From: Thermoplasmata archaeon
GTDB lineage: Archaea > Thermoplasmatota > Thermoplasmata > Thermoplasmatales > Thermoplasmataceae
Length of the DNA stretch: 64,000 bases
Direction: 5' to 3'
Assembly (NCBI GenBank): GCA_021817255.1
Contig: JAKAVO010000002.1
Span: 23,401 to 87,400 of the forward strand
The position numbers and the translations under genes were made by a program. Below the pieces are notes generated by a model, which saw only the letters and a program-made list of their open reading frames with translations, was not told where the DNA came from and made no database searches. Numbering within the stretch: position 1 is the first letter of the stretch; every line of letters begins with the position of its first letter. Of this stretch, positions 25,961 to 33,218 are shown piece after piece.

Positions 25961-26302
25961 ATGTCTCTAATTGATTTTTTCAAAACTCCACCTGGCTTAA
26001 AAGAGTTGACAGCTGAAGACTTGGACTCAAATATGAAAGAAGGAAACCCAAAAATAATAGATGTCAGGACAGCCAGGGAATATAGTGCAGGCCATATAAA
26101 GGAAGCAACCTCCATACCATTGGGCCATTTGAAAAAGACGGTGAAAGAACTGAACGCTAATGAAGAGTATGTCCTAATATGTGCAACTGGCCACAGAAGC
26201 AGGGCTGCTGGAGCACAAATGATAAGAAATGGCTTTAATCACGTCTCTCACCTGAAGGGCGGCATGGGTGCGTGGAATAGAATGAAAAGGGGAGAAAAAT
26301 AA
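25961..26302 (+). CDS. Rhodanese-domain sulfurtransferase-like protein
   Basis: Single rhodanese domain of 113 residues. The CH2A-type block IIDVRTAREYSAGHIKEATSIP (in part) is near 32-52, and the active-site loop CATGHRS near 75-81 has the persulfide-forming Cys. GGMGAWNRM closes the fold. The start is ATG 25961 with TATA-like GTTTTATACT about 24 nt before it, so leaderless. It may carry sulfur for tRNA thiolation or cofactor synthesis; the partner is unknown. It converges on the methyltransferase gene with a 3-bp gap. Confidence 0.88.
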   Translation: MSLIDFFKTPPGLKELTAEDLDSNMKEGNPKIIDVRTAREYSAGHIKEATSIPLGHLKKTVKELNANEEYVLICATGHRSRAAGAQMIRNGFNHVSHLKGGMGAWNRMKRGEK

Positions 26303-26305
26303 GAA

Positions 26306-26923
26306 TTATTCTTCTGCTTTAAGATATGAGCACCTGATGAATTCCCTGTCACTTTTGATTTTAAGTTCTAAATTTAGTGTTTTTCCTATTTCATCAAACT
26401 GTTGTTCACTCATTGTGTGTTTATTCGCAGATTTTTTGTAAAAAGCAGCTTGTGGCAGCATTTCATAAATATTCAGAATTCCTTTGGGCTTCAAGAATTT
26501 CATAAGATAAGAAATTGATTCAGTTTTCTGGCTCCAATGGTGAAAACTCATGCTTGTATAAATAATGTCAAATTTGTTGTCCACAGGAATAAGCCTGCTG
26601 CTTCCCTGCAGGAATCTGGTTTTCTGGGAAATTCCGCCAGATTTGGCTCTTTTTGAAGCGATTCCGATCATATCCTTTGATGGGTCTATTCCTATATTTT
26701 CCAGACTCCTGTTCAGGTTGCTATAAAGAATAAGAAGCGTTCCTGTTCCGCAGCCAACATCCATTATCGTGCTGGCTTGAAATGATTGAAGATCGCCCAG
26801 AACGAACTTATAATACCTTCTGAAGACGGGAATAAATTGAGAAAAGTTGTATAAGTGCGCAGAGAAGAAACCAAACCTTTCTTCGCCATCCGCATACAGG
26901 CCATTGTCCATTGAAAAACACAT
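26306..26923 (-). CDS. Class I SAM-dependent methyltransferase
   Basis: A 205-residue protein with a Rossmann SAM-binding core. Motif I is MDVGCGTGTLL near 53-63, the acidic end of beta 2 is IGIDPSKDM near 76-84, and motif IV-like FDIIYTSMSFHHW is near 117-129, close to the UbiE/Methyltransf_11 pattern. The substrate cannot be inferred. The start could also be the ATG at 26911 (MDNGLYADG). It is convergent with the rhodanese gene and about 170 bp downstream of tRNA-Arg. Confidence 0.8.
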   Translation of the reverse strand: MCFSMDNGLYADGEERFGFFSAHLYNFSQFIPVFRRYYKFVLGDLQSFQASTIMDVGCGTGTLLILYSNLNRSLENIGIDPSKDMIGIASKRAKSGGISQKTRFLQGSSRLIPVDNKFDIIYTSMSFHHWSQKTESISYLMKFLKPKGILNIYEMLPQAAFYKKSANKHTMSEQQFDEIGKTLNLELKIKSDREFIRCSYLKAEE

Positions 26924-27091
26924 TTTAAATTCAAAATAAAGGTTTCCCTTTTTCTTCTTCGTTCCTCTTTTTATAGGAAATCCTTGCCTTTCGGCGAACC
27001 TTTGGGAACTTGTGGCATGTATAATCGGCCTTTAAGCTAACCCTCAAAAAATTATTTACAGCCAGATATCAGTTTTATACCCTTGATAAAA

Positions 27092-27165
27092 CGGGCTTGC
27101 CGGGATTTGAACCCGGGTCCTCGGCTTCGAAGGCCATTAGGATATCCTAGCTACCCCACAAGCCC
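27092..27165 (-). tRNA. tRNA-Arg (UCG anticodon)
   Basis: A 74-nt cloverleaf on the minus strand. The acceptor GGGCTTG pairs with CAAGCCC with G73 as discriminator. The D-arm is GGGTAGCTAGGATATCC. The anticodon arm has GGC/GCC pairs next to loop CTTCGAA, giving anticodon TCG. The T-arm is CCGGG-TTCAAAT-CCCGG. CCA is not encoded and no intron is seen. The lower two anticodon-stem pairs are weak (U-G and A-A), but the loop phase with U33 supports Arg over Glu. Upstream on the minus strand is AT-rich with a TATA-like ATAAAGATATT. Confidence 0.9.
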
Positions 27166-27362
27166 GCTATGTGATTCTTTCATTAATCAATATCTTTATG
27201 ATTTAGGGTGCAGAGGAAAAATGTGATATAAACAGAGGGTGGTGCTATAATTTCACCTGGCGGCAACCCAACGGATATGATGAATCAGCCCATATAAAAA
27301 CCCAGAAAAATAATGAAAAATTGAAAACATTAATAACATGTATTGTTTTAACAAGTTAAATA
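27166..27362. other. Intergenic region between tRNA-Arg and csl4
   Basis: About 200 bp with no frame worth calling. It should contain the tRNA-Arg promoter (minus) and the csl4 promoter (plus; AT-rich stretch near 27310-27350). A box-C-like ATGATGA occurs near 27279, but no matching D box is visible, so no guide RNA is called. The stretch 26924-27091 on the other side of the tRNA likewise shows nothing clear except AT-rich promoter-like DNA. Confidence 0.4.
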
Positions 27363-27950
27363 ATGATTGCTATGAACGGAAATAAAAAAACCATTGTTAT
27401 TCCGGGGGACTTTTTGGGATATTCTGAAGAATACTTGCCTGGAAAAAACACAATGGAAGTGAATTCAAAAATCATTTCTGCCTCGTTTGGTGAAGTAGTG
27501 AAAAATGACAGGGAACTTGTGGCAAGTGTTGATAACGGAATTCGGAAAATTTATCCTAAAAATGAGGATATAATCTATGGCAGAATTGTGAAAAATGATT
27601 CGAGGCAGGTTTCTATTCAAATAGTTGGAATAGAGAAAAGCGGGAAGGTTGAAAAATACTTTGCCGATGGATACATCAGAAACGTTCAGGATTATAAGAG
27701 GGACGAGAGGAAAGTGCAGACCATTCACATAGGAGACCTAATAAGAGGGAGGATAATCAGGGTTGGTCAAAATCTTGAAATAACCTTGAATGGGAAAAGG
27801 CTAGGCGTTTTGAAATCCAGGTGCTCCAGATGCAGTGAAGTCTTGGTTCTGAAGAACGGAGCACTTTTCTGTGAAAACTGCAACAGGAGTGAAATGAGGA
27901 AAATTGCGCCTGATTACAGTGCACCTGAATTTGTGGAGATGGAGAGATGA
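27363..27950 (+). CDS. csl4: Exosome RNA-binding subunit Csl4
   Basis: Cap subunit of the archaeal RNA exosome that feeds RNA to the Rrp41-Rrp42 ring. The 195 residues have the N-terminal IVIPGDFLGYSEEYLPGKNT, a central S1 domain (IIYGRIVKND...IHIGDLIRGRII), and a C-terminal zinc ribbon with CSRCSE and FCENCN. The start may be ATG 27363 or ATG 27372 (MNGNKKT). The stop overlaps the ATG of a 50-residue gene (ATGA), which in turn leads into lsm, so this is an RNA-metabolism operon. Other exosome subunits are not in the window. Confidence 0.92.
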   Translation: MIAMNGNKKTIVIPGDFLGYSEEYLPGKNTMEVNSKIISASFGEVVKNDRELVASVDNGIRKIYPKNEDIIYGRIVKNDSRQVSIQIVGIEKSGKVEKYFADGYIRNVQDYKRDERKVQTIHIGDLIRGRIIRVGQNLEITLNGKRLGVLKSRCSRCSEVLVLKNGALFCENCNRSEMRKIAPDYSAPEFVEMER

Positions 27951-28099
27951 AAGGAGAGACTAATATAAAGGATATTGAAAGACTAAACAAGGACATTGTG
28001 AGCCTGAGAAAGGAAGTGGATGACATGAAAGATGTCATTAGGGGATTGATTCAGTTCATAATGAGAAAAGAAGATATTGACGGCGAGGAATATAACTGA
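27947..28099 (+). CDS. Small coiled-coil protein coupled to Csl4 and Lsm (50 residues)
   Basis: An open frame of 50 codons starting MKGETNIKDIERLNKDIV and ending RKEDIDGEEYN. The ATG overlaps the csl4 stop in ATGA, a classic sign of translational coupling, and the stop lies 9 bp before lsm with its own GAGGT site between. The sequence has hydrophobic residues in a heptad-like pattern (I, L, I, L, V, M, V, I, L, I) over about residues 7-40, suggesting one amphipathic helix or coiled coil. I do not recognise a family. Its position suggests a partner of the exosome or of the Sm-like ring. Confidence 0.72.
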   Translation: MKGETNIKDIERLNKDIVSLRKEVDDMKDVIRGLIQFIMRKEDIDGEEYN

Positions 28100-28108
28100 G
28101 GTAAGAAT

Positions 28109-28324
28109 ATGATAGTGCCAATGAAAGTATTAGAAGAAAATCTAAACAAGAAAATTTCGTTATTGCTAAAGGACAACAGAACACTTGAAGGTGTGCTCAC
28201 CGGTTATGATGAGTACATGAATATGGTTATGGGATCTGTTGAAGAAACAGGAGATGAACTCAACCGGAAACTGGGAACAGTCATTATCAGAGGAAGCAAT
28301 ATAGTTAGAATTGTACCGGTTTAA
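28109..28324 (+). CDS. Archaeal Sm-like protein (Lsm, SmAP1 type)
   Basis: Forms heptameric rings that bind U-rich RNA. The 71 residues show Sm1, KKISLLLKDNRTLEGVLTGYDEYMNMVM (in part), with the conserved D-x-x-x-N core, and Sm2, GTVIIRGSNIVRIVPV, with the invariant I-R-G. The start ATG 28109 has GAGGT about 7 nt upstream. It is third in the csl4 operon. Confidence 0.95.
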   Translation: MIVPMKVLEENLNKKISLLLKDNRTLEGVLTGYDEYMNMVMGSVEETGDELNRKLGTVIIRGSNIVRIVPV

Positions 28325-28377
28325 TAAAAGAAATAAGAAAAAAAATAAATTTATTTATCAAAACCTAATTATGCAGT

Positions 28378-28695
28378 ATGCCAGTTGAAAGAAGGAAAGA
28401 CCCGAACAAAGTTATCGCCCAGAGAAGAGAGGGCAATAATTTGAGGAATATTCCTGACATACTCATACCAATTTGGCAGATTAAGATTCGAGAAAGATTT
28501 GGTATAGATGTTGACAGGGAGATAGCTCGATATATAGTTCTGGCTGCGCATGAAGAAGGAACGTGGAAAAAGCAGAGGGCAGTCCGAAAGATTGAGGATA
28601 TTTTGAGAGCTAGAGGCATGTCCAGAGATGCTTCAACCAAGGTAGCAGTGGACGTTATAAAAATGGCAATAGGTGGAAAGAGTAGGGAAGAGTGA
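28378..28695 (+). CDS. Conserved-looking basic helical protein, function unknown
   Basis: 105 residues beginning MPVERRKDPNKVIAQRREGN and rich in Arg, Lys and Glu. It is probably all-helical, with segments around DILIPIWQIKIRERF, DREIARYIVLAAHEEG and IEDILRARGMSRDASTKVAV. I do not recognise the family. It has an AT-rich promoter-like stretch upstream (AATAAATTTATTTATC) and its stop overlaps the GTG start of the next gene (GTGA). The setting among RNA-binding and RNA-methylating proteins and the basic charge suggest nucleic-acid binding, but this is inference. Confidence 0.75.
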   Translation: MPVERRKDPNKVIAQRREGNNLRNIPDILIPIWQIKIRERFGIDVDREIARYIVLAAHEEGTWKKQRAVRKIEDILRARGMSRDASTKVAVDVIKMAIGGKSREE

Positions 28696-29294
28696 AATTA
28701 TCCAAAAAAGATTTGGAGATTAAATTATCCGGGCTTGAACCTTTTAACAATCCAAAGAATTCACTGGAACAATATCCCACAGATTCGGTTCTGGCTTCAG
28801 AGGTTTTGAGCCTTGCGTTCATGAATGGAGATATTAAGGGCAAGACTATTCTTGATGCGGGAAGCGGCAATGGGGCCTTTGCATATGGATCACTTTATTT
28901 TGGGGCAAAATTTGTTACGGCCCTTGAGGTGGATAAGGATCAGGAGGATGCCCTGAAAAAAAATCTCGGCATTTTTAAGAATTGTGAGATCGTGATAGGA
29001 AATATTAACAATTTTTCCGGCCACTGGGACACTGTATTGTGCAATTCGCCCTTTGGCTCAGTCATCAGGGATTCTGACCTTCCATTCCTGGAAAATATTT
29101 TCAACCTTGGAGATTATATCTATTTGATACACAACTGGAAGGCAAAGGATTTTGTCCTGGATTTTGCAAGAAATAGATCAACCGTTCTGGATTATACAAA
29201 AAAGAGGTTGTCCATTCCCAATATGTACAGCCACCACGAAAAGGACTGGGCCTTCATAGATGTCCTGTTTTTATATGCTAAAAACACGAAATGA
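28692..29294 (+). CDS. METTL5-like rRNA/DNA adenine methyltransferase (COG2263 type)
   Basis: A 200-residue SAM methylase. It has LEQYPTDSVLASE near 25 (the LEQY-x-T motif of this group), motif I LDAGSGNGAFAYG near 54, EVD near 78, and the catalytic NSPFG near 116, equivalent to [DN]PP[FY] of amino methylases. A C-terminal FIDVLFLYAKN completes the fold. Eukaryotic and archaeal relatives methylate adenosine in small-subunit rRNA. The start is GTG 28692 overlapping the previous stop. Ser in place of the first Pro of the motif is a small variation. Confidence 0.82.
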   Translation: MKLSKKDLEIKLSGLEPFNNPKNSLEQYPTDSVLASEVLSLAFMNGDIKGKTILDAGSGNGAFAYGSLYFGAKFVTALEVDKDQEDALKKNLGIFKNCEIVIGNINNFSGHWDTVLCNSPFGSVIRDSDLPFLENIFNLGDYIYLIHNWKAKDFVLDFARNRSTVLDYTKKRLSIPNMYSHHEKDWAFIDVLFLYAKNTK

Positions 29295-29426
29295 TTATTC
29301 CTTTTTCAATTTTTTATAGTCGTTAAATGTTTTCCCTTTGCCGGACATGTATTTTTTAGTTACATCCACCCAGACATAGAAACATCCATCGAATATGCCT
29401 TCCTCTTCGTCTTTTATCTCGCTCAT
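29295..29426 (-). CDS. Small protein coupled to dienelactone hydrolase gene (43 residues)
   Basis: Minus-strand frame of 43 codons, MSEIKDEEEGIFDGCFYVWV, continuing DVTKKYMSGKGKTFNDYKKLKKE. The ATG overlaps the stop of the dienelactone-hydrolase-family gene (ATGA), and a strong GGAGG lies 8 nt upstream. It has an acidic N-terminus, an aromatic-rich centre (C-F-Y-V-W-V) and a basic C-terminus. No family is recognised. The frame, coupling and ribosome-binding site make it a credible gene. It could be a binding partner of the hydrolase or an independent small protein. Confidence 0.72.
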   Translation of the reverse strand: MSEIKDEEEGIFDGCFYVWVDVTKKYMSGKGKTFNDYKKLKKE

Positions 29427-30214
29427 TGCAGGTTCCTCCTATAAAAGTATTTTACTCTTTCCCATGCGTCTTCAGAGGCTTCTTTGTTATAGCTCATCCC
29501 CGTATCGTTGAAAAATGCGTGGTAAGTCCCTGGATAGAGTTTCATCTCAAAGTTAGTCTTGTATTTTATTACTTTTTCCATTACCTGTGGAAGTGTTGCG
29601 TTAATCCCACTGTCTTCACCTGCATATAATCCAAAGATTGCACCCTTTATGTGTTCTATATCATCAAGGTTCCTTGGGCTTGCCCCGTAAAATACCACGG
29701 AGGCATCATAATGCTTTTTAACTGAGCTTTGAAACGCAAGCCCTCCTCCCATGCAGAATCCAACTACTCCTTTCTTCCTCACATCATTCATTTCCTGATC
29801 ATAAAGAAATGCAAGATCAGATAGCATTCTTTTCTCCATTTCTTCCCTCTTTTCGGAAACAAATTCAAAAATCTGCTTCCCAACAGGAGTCAGTTTCCCC
29901 ATAACCTGTGCTATGGCTTTTGGATCTCTCCTTTTTTCCGGAGGCAGCGACCACATTGGCCTCATTGCATCCATTATATTTTCCTCAGTGAAAACAGGCT
30001 TATCTTCTGCACGCGAATAGAGGTCCGGGGCTATTACATCATAACCCTCCCTGGCCAGTCTCCTGCTAAAAGATTTTATGAAAGCAGTAAGTCCCCATAT
30101 TTCCGAAATCACCAATATTTTACCTTTGCTTTTTTCAGATTTTACTTCAAAATAATCCAGCTTCTTTCCATTTTCTATACCAAATTTTTTCATAGATTCT
30201 GTTAATTCAGCCAT
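29423..30214 (-). CDS. Dienelactone hydrolase-family alpha/beta hydrolase
   Basis: A 263-residue alpha/beta hydrolase. The nucleophile elbow is GFCMGGG near 152-158 with Cys as nucleophile, as in dienelactone hydrolases. The acid is probably the Asp of YAGEDSG near 199, and the His is in YPGTYHAFFND near 232. The central insertion of about 40 residues (PPEKRRDPKAIAQVM) is longer than in bacterial ClcD. The physiological ester is unknown. It starts 44 bp after argF's stop region and overlaps the 43-residue gene downstream. Confidence 0.85.
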   Translation of the reverse strand: MAELTESMKKFGIENGKKLDYFEVKSEKSKGKILVISEIWGLTAFIKSFSRRLAREGYDVIAPDLYSRAEDKPVFTEENIMDAMRPMWSLPPEKRRDPKAIAQVMGKLTPVGKQIFEFVSEKREEMEKRMLSDLAFLYDQEMNDVRKKGVVGFCMGGGLAFQSSVKKHYDASVVFYGASPRNLDDIEHIKGAIFGLYAGEDSGINATLPQVMEKVIKYKTNFEMKLYPGTYHAFFNDTGMSYNKEASEDAWERVKYFYRRNLQ

Positions 30215-30258
30215 GCATCTTTAAAGAAAAAGGGGTATAAAAAAATATGTTTATTGTT

Positions 30259-31176
30259 CTAGTGGCTTAAGAGGTATACTATTGCTGCCTTAGCGCTGTG
30301 GAGCCTGTTTTCAGCTTCCTGGAAAATAACGCTGTTTATGCTCTCACAAACTTCTTCAGTTACCTCAAGCCCTTTATGGGCTGGCAGGCAGTGCATAAAT
30401 ATATAATCCTTCTTTGCGTTTTTTACAAGTTGGGAGTTGACCTGGAATGGTTTCAGGTCTCTCTCTTTCTCTTCTCTCTGTTTTTCTTCTCCCATTGATA
30501 CCCATACATCTGTGTAGATTATGTCTGCGGATTCAACTGCCTCAGCCGGATTGTCAGTTAAGGCAACTTTGCTGCCTGTCTGTTTAGCAATTTTTCTGGC
30601 TTCATCTATGAATGACTGGTCAGGTGCGTGCTTTTTTGGTGTGCCGATTGATATGTCCATTCCGGTCATTGCACAGGTGAGAACCAGAGAATTCACCATA
30701 TTGTTTCCGTCTCCAACATAGGAAAACTTTTTCCCCTGGAAACTTCCAATTTTTTCTGCTATTGTCATAAAGTCGGCAATCATTTGCAATGGGTGCTCCT
30801 TGTCATCCAGTGCATTAATTACTGGAACCGATGAAAACTTTGCAAGTTTGACCACATTTGCATGATCGAATGCCCTGTATGTTATAATATCAAGCATTCC
30901 CGAAAGCACTCTTGAAGTATCCTCGACTGTCTCTCCCCTGCCCATCTGCATATCAGACGGATTCAGGTAAAGCGCGTTTCCGCCAAGCTGGTACATGGCT
31001 GTTTCCAGGGAGACTCTTGTTCTTGTGCTCGATTTCTCGAAAATCATCCCCATTGATCTGCCTTCGACAACTGGGTTTGTCTGGTACCTGGATCTCTTCA
31101 GTTTCAGCCCAAGATTCACGATTTCGTTAAAATCATCCCTGATATCCAGAATGGATACCAAATCTCTTTTAATCAT
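30259..31176 (-). CDS. argF: Ornithine carbamoyltransferase
   Basis: Makes citrulline from ornithine and carbamoyl phosphate (or the reverse). The protein has about 305 residues. It carries the carbamoyl-phosphate motif STRTRVS near residue 50, LGGNALYLNP near 76, HPLQMIADFMT near 131, and the ornithine-side HCLPAHKG near 262. ATG 31176 has GGAGTGA 5 nt upstream. An alternative GTG at 31185 overlaps the sucD stop. Either way it is coupled to sucD and so to the succinyl-CoA synthetase genes, an unusual neighbourhood. Confidence 0.94.
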   Translation of the reverse strand: MIKRDLVSILDIRDDFNEIVNLGLKLKRSRYQTNPVVEGRSMGMIFEKSSTRTRVSLETAMYQLGGNALYLNPSDMQMGRGETVEDTSRVLSGMLDIITYRAFDHANVVKLAKFSSVPVINALDDKEHPLQMIADFMTIAEKIGSFQGKKFSYVGDGNNMVNSLVLTCAMTGMDISIGTPKKHAPDQSFIDEARKIAKQTGSKVALTDNPAEAVESADIIYTDVWVSMGEEKQREEKERDLKPFQVNSQLVKNAKKDYIFMHCLPAHKGLEVTEEVCESINSVIFQEAENRLHSAKAAIVYLLSH

Positions 31177-31181
31177 TGATT

Positions 31182-32039
31182 TCACTCCAGTAAAGATGGC
31201 ACATCTGTGGGGTACTCTGCTACCTTCACACCTGCTTCGTTAAATGCCTTTATCTTGGATTCAGCCGTTCCCACACCCTTTTCAATAATTGCACCGGCAT
31301 GGCCCATCCTCTTTCCTGGCGGGGCGCTTCTACCTGTGATATATGCAACTACCTTCTTTGTGACATGTTTCTTGATATATTGTGCTGCAAGTTCTTCATT
31401 GCTTCCCCCTATCTCTCCTACAAGAACAATCTTTTCTGTATCCGGGTCCTTCTCATATTGTTTCAGGATGTCTATGTAATTCAGCCCAACAACAGGATCG
31501 CCGCCAAGACCTATGACTGTGCTTTCTCCCATGCCGCTCTTTGTGACTGCATCAACAATTTCGTATGTGAGCGTTCCACTTCTTGATGCAATGCCGACAT
31601 CGCCTTTCTTGAATATTTTGTTTGGCATTATACCTATTTTGCATTTGCCTACTGCGGTGATACCAGGGCCGTTAGGACCAATGACAACTGCGCCTTTTCT
31701 CCTGGCGTTGTGGACTATTGCCATTGAATCATGGAATGGGACATGCTCTGTCAATATGTATATGAAATTGATCCCTGAATCTATTGCCTCGAATGCAGCA
31801 TCCTTTACGAAAGGTGCGGGTACGCTTATCATTGTGGCATCCGGCTTGAAACTCATTGCATCTCTAACTGATCCCACGATTGGAACCTTATCCATAAATT
31901 TTGTTCCTGCCTTTCCGGGTGATACTCCTGCTACAACCTTTGTCCCAAATGCAAGCATTTCTCCGGCGTGGAAAGCTCCCTGATGGCCTGTTATTCCCTG
32001 CACAACTACTTTTGTATTTTCATCCACATAAGCACTCAT
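31182..32039 (-). CDS. sucD: Succinyl-CoA synthetase (ADP/GDP-forming) alpha subunit
   Basis: CoA-binding chain of the citric-acid-cycle enzyme that makes ATP or GTP from succinyl-CoA. The 285 residues show VVQGITGHQGAFHA near 12, VSPGKAGT near 39, the CoA-binding GIMPN segment, GLGGDPVVGLNYID near 172, and the phosphorylated His in GHAGAI near 250. It starts 1 bp after sucC and its stop overlaps the argF start region, giving one transcript sucC-sucD-argF. Confidence 0.96.
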   Translation of the reverse strand: MSAYVDENTKVVVQGITGHQGAFHAGEMLAFGTKVVAGVSPGKAGTKFMDKVPIVGSVRDAMSFKPDATMISVPAPFVKDAAFEAIDSGINFIYILTEHVPFHDSMAIVHNARRKGAVVIGPNGPGITAVGKCKIGIMPNKIFKKGDVGIASRSGTLTYEIVDAVTKSGMGESTVIGLGGDPVVGLNYIDILKQYEKDPDTEKIVLVGEIGGSNEELAAQYIKKHVTKKVVAYITGRSAPPGKRMGHAGAIIEKGVGTAESKIKAFNEAGVKVAEYPTDVPSLLE

Positions 32040-32040
32040 T

Positions 32041-33147
32041 TTAATTACCTCCTGCTAATTTTACTACTCTTTCAATAGCTTCCATCATTGTTGGATATGA
32101 ATCAATGTTGCTGTCCTTCAATATTTTCCTGCCTTCATCTTCCCTTACGCCGCTTAACCTCACAACAATAGGTTCGGTGATTGAAAGCTTGTTTTTAGCC
32201 ATTACAATTCCGTTTGCAACTGTATCGCATTTGGTTACCCCGCCAAAAATGTTGACGAGAATTGCCTTTGGTTTTGCTTTCAGCACAAGATCGAATGCAT
32301 TTGCAACAATGTCAGAATTGTCCGTTCCTCCAAGGTCCAGGAAATTCCTTGGCTTCCCCTTGTGGAGTGTCAATGCATCAAGAGTTGCCATTGTAAGCCC
32401 TGCACCATTTGCTATAACACCAATGTTTCCATCCAGTTCAATAAAAGCATATCCCTTCTGGGATGCTTCAAGTTCCAGTGGAGTTTTCTCTGGATCCAGG
32501 ACTTCAAACTCTTTATGCCTGTAAACAGAATCACTGTCAACAATAATCTTGGAATCTGCTGCTATCAGTTTGCCTTCCTCTGTAATAACAAGGGGGTTGA
32601 TCTCAACAAGTTCACAGTCTTCCTCATCCCATACCCTGTATAGAATTTTTAAGATTGACATGAATTGTTTTGCTATTTCAGGTTCAAGCTTCATGAAAGC
32701 GACTGCTTCCCTGCCCACAAAGTCTGAGTAGCCAAGTATTGGATCTATGTGCCTTGTATAAAGCTCGTTGTGCGGGATTGATTCTATTTCAACTCCACCC
32801 TGTGTTGTAGCTATTAAAATAGGTTCCTTTACTGTCCTGTCAAGAGCTATGCTCACATACATTTCCTTCTTTATGTGAATCATCTCTTCAACGAGCACTT
32901 TAGTAACTTTAAGGCCCCTGATTTTAGCCCCAAGCAATTCCCTGACTCCATCATCAAGCTCTTTCTGGGACCTGGCAAATTTTATACCGCCTGATTTGCC
33001 TCTTCCTCCCAACAGAATTTGAGATTTGACTACTACCGGCTTTTCAAAGGGTTTAATATCCGATTCTTTTTCTACAAGATAGCTTTCTGGTACTGAAATC
33101 CCGTATTTTCTAAAAATCTGTTTCCCCATATATTCATAAAGGTTCAT
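32041..33147 (-). CDS. sucC: Succinyl-CoA synthetase beta subunit
   Basis: Nucleotide- and succinate-binding chain with an N-terminal ATP-grasp domain. The 368 residues begin MNLYEYMGKQIFRKYGI, followed by VVVKSQILLGGRGKSGGI near 34, the metal-binding EINPLVI near 197, and the C-terminal GANLTMATLD-type block here GAGLTMATLDA, then FLDLGG and NIFGGVTKCD. Length is slightly below the bacterial 388. A short upstream gap (33148-33218) holds a probable promoter for the sucCD-argF unit. Confidence 0.96.
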   Translation of the reverse strand: MNLYEYMGKQIFRKYGISVPESYLVEKESDIKPFEKPVVVKSQILLGGRGKSGGIKFARSQKELDDGVRELLGAKIRGLKVTKVLVEEMIHIKKEMYVSIALDRTVKEPILIATTQGGVEIESIPHNELYTRHIDPILGYSDFVGREAVAFMKLEPEIAKQFMSILKILYRVWDEEDCELVEINPLVITEEGKLIAADSKIIVDSDSVYRHKEFEVLDPEKTPLELEASQKGYAFIELDGNIGVIANGAGLTMATLDALTLHKGKPRNFLDLGGTDNSDIVANAFDLVLKAKPKAILVNIFGGVTKCDTVANGIVMAKNKLSITEPIVVRLSGVREDEGRKILKDSNIDSYPTMMEAIERVVKLAGGN

Positions 33148-33218
33148 CTTTTACCAGAGGGGAATTACATAAAAGGATAAATAATATTTTACGGTATAAT
33201 AGCTTTTTAAGATATTTT

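Noticed and set aside
27270..27330. Possible box C/D guide RNA (ATGATGA near 27279)
   Set aside because: No D box or internal C'/D' boxes could be found.
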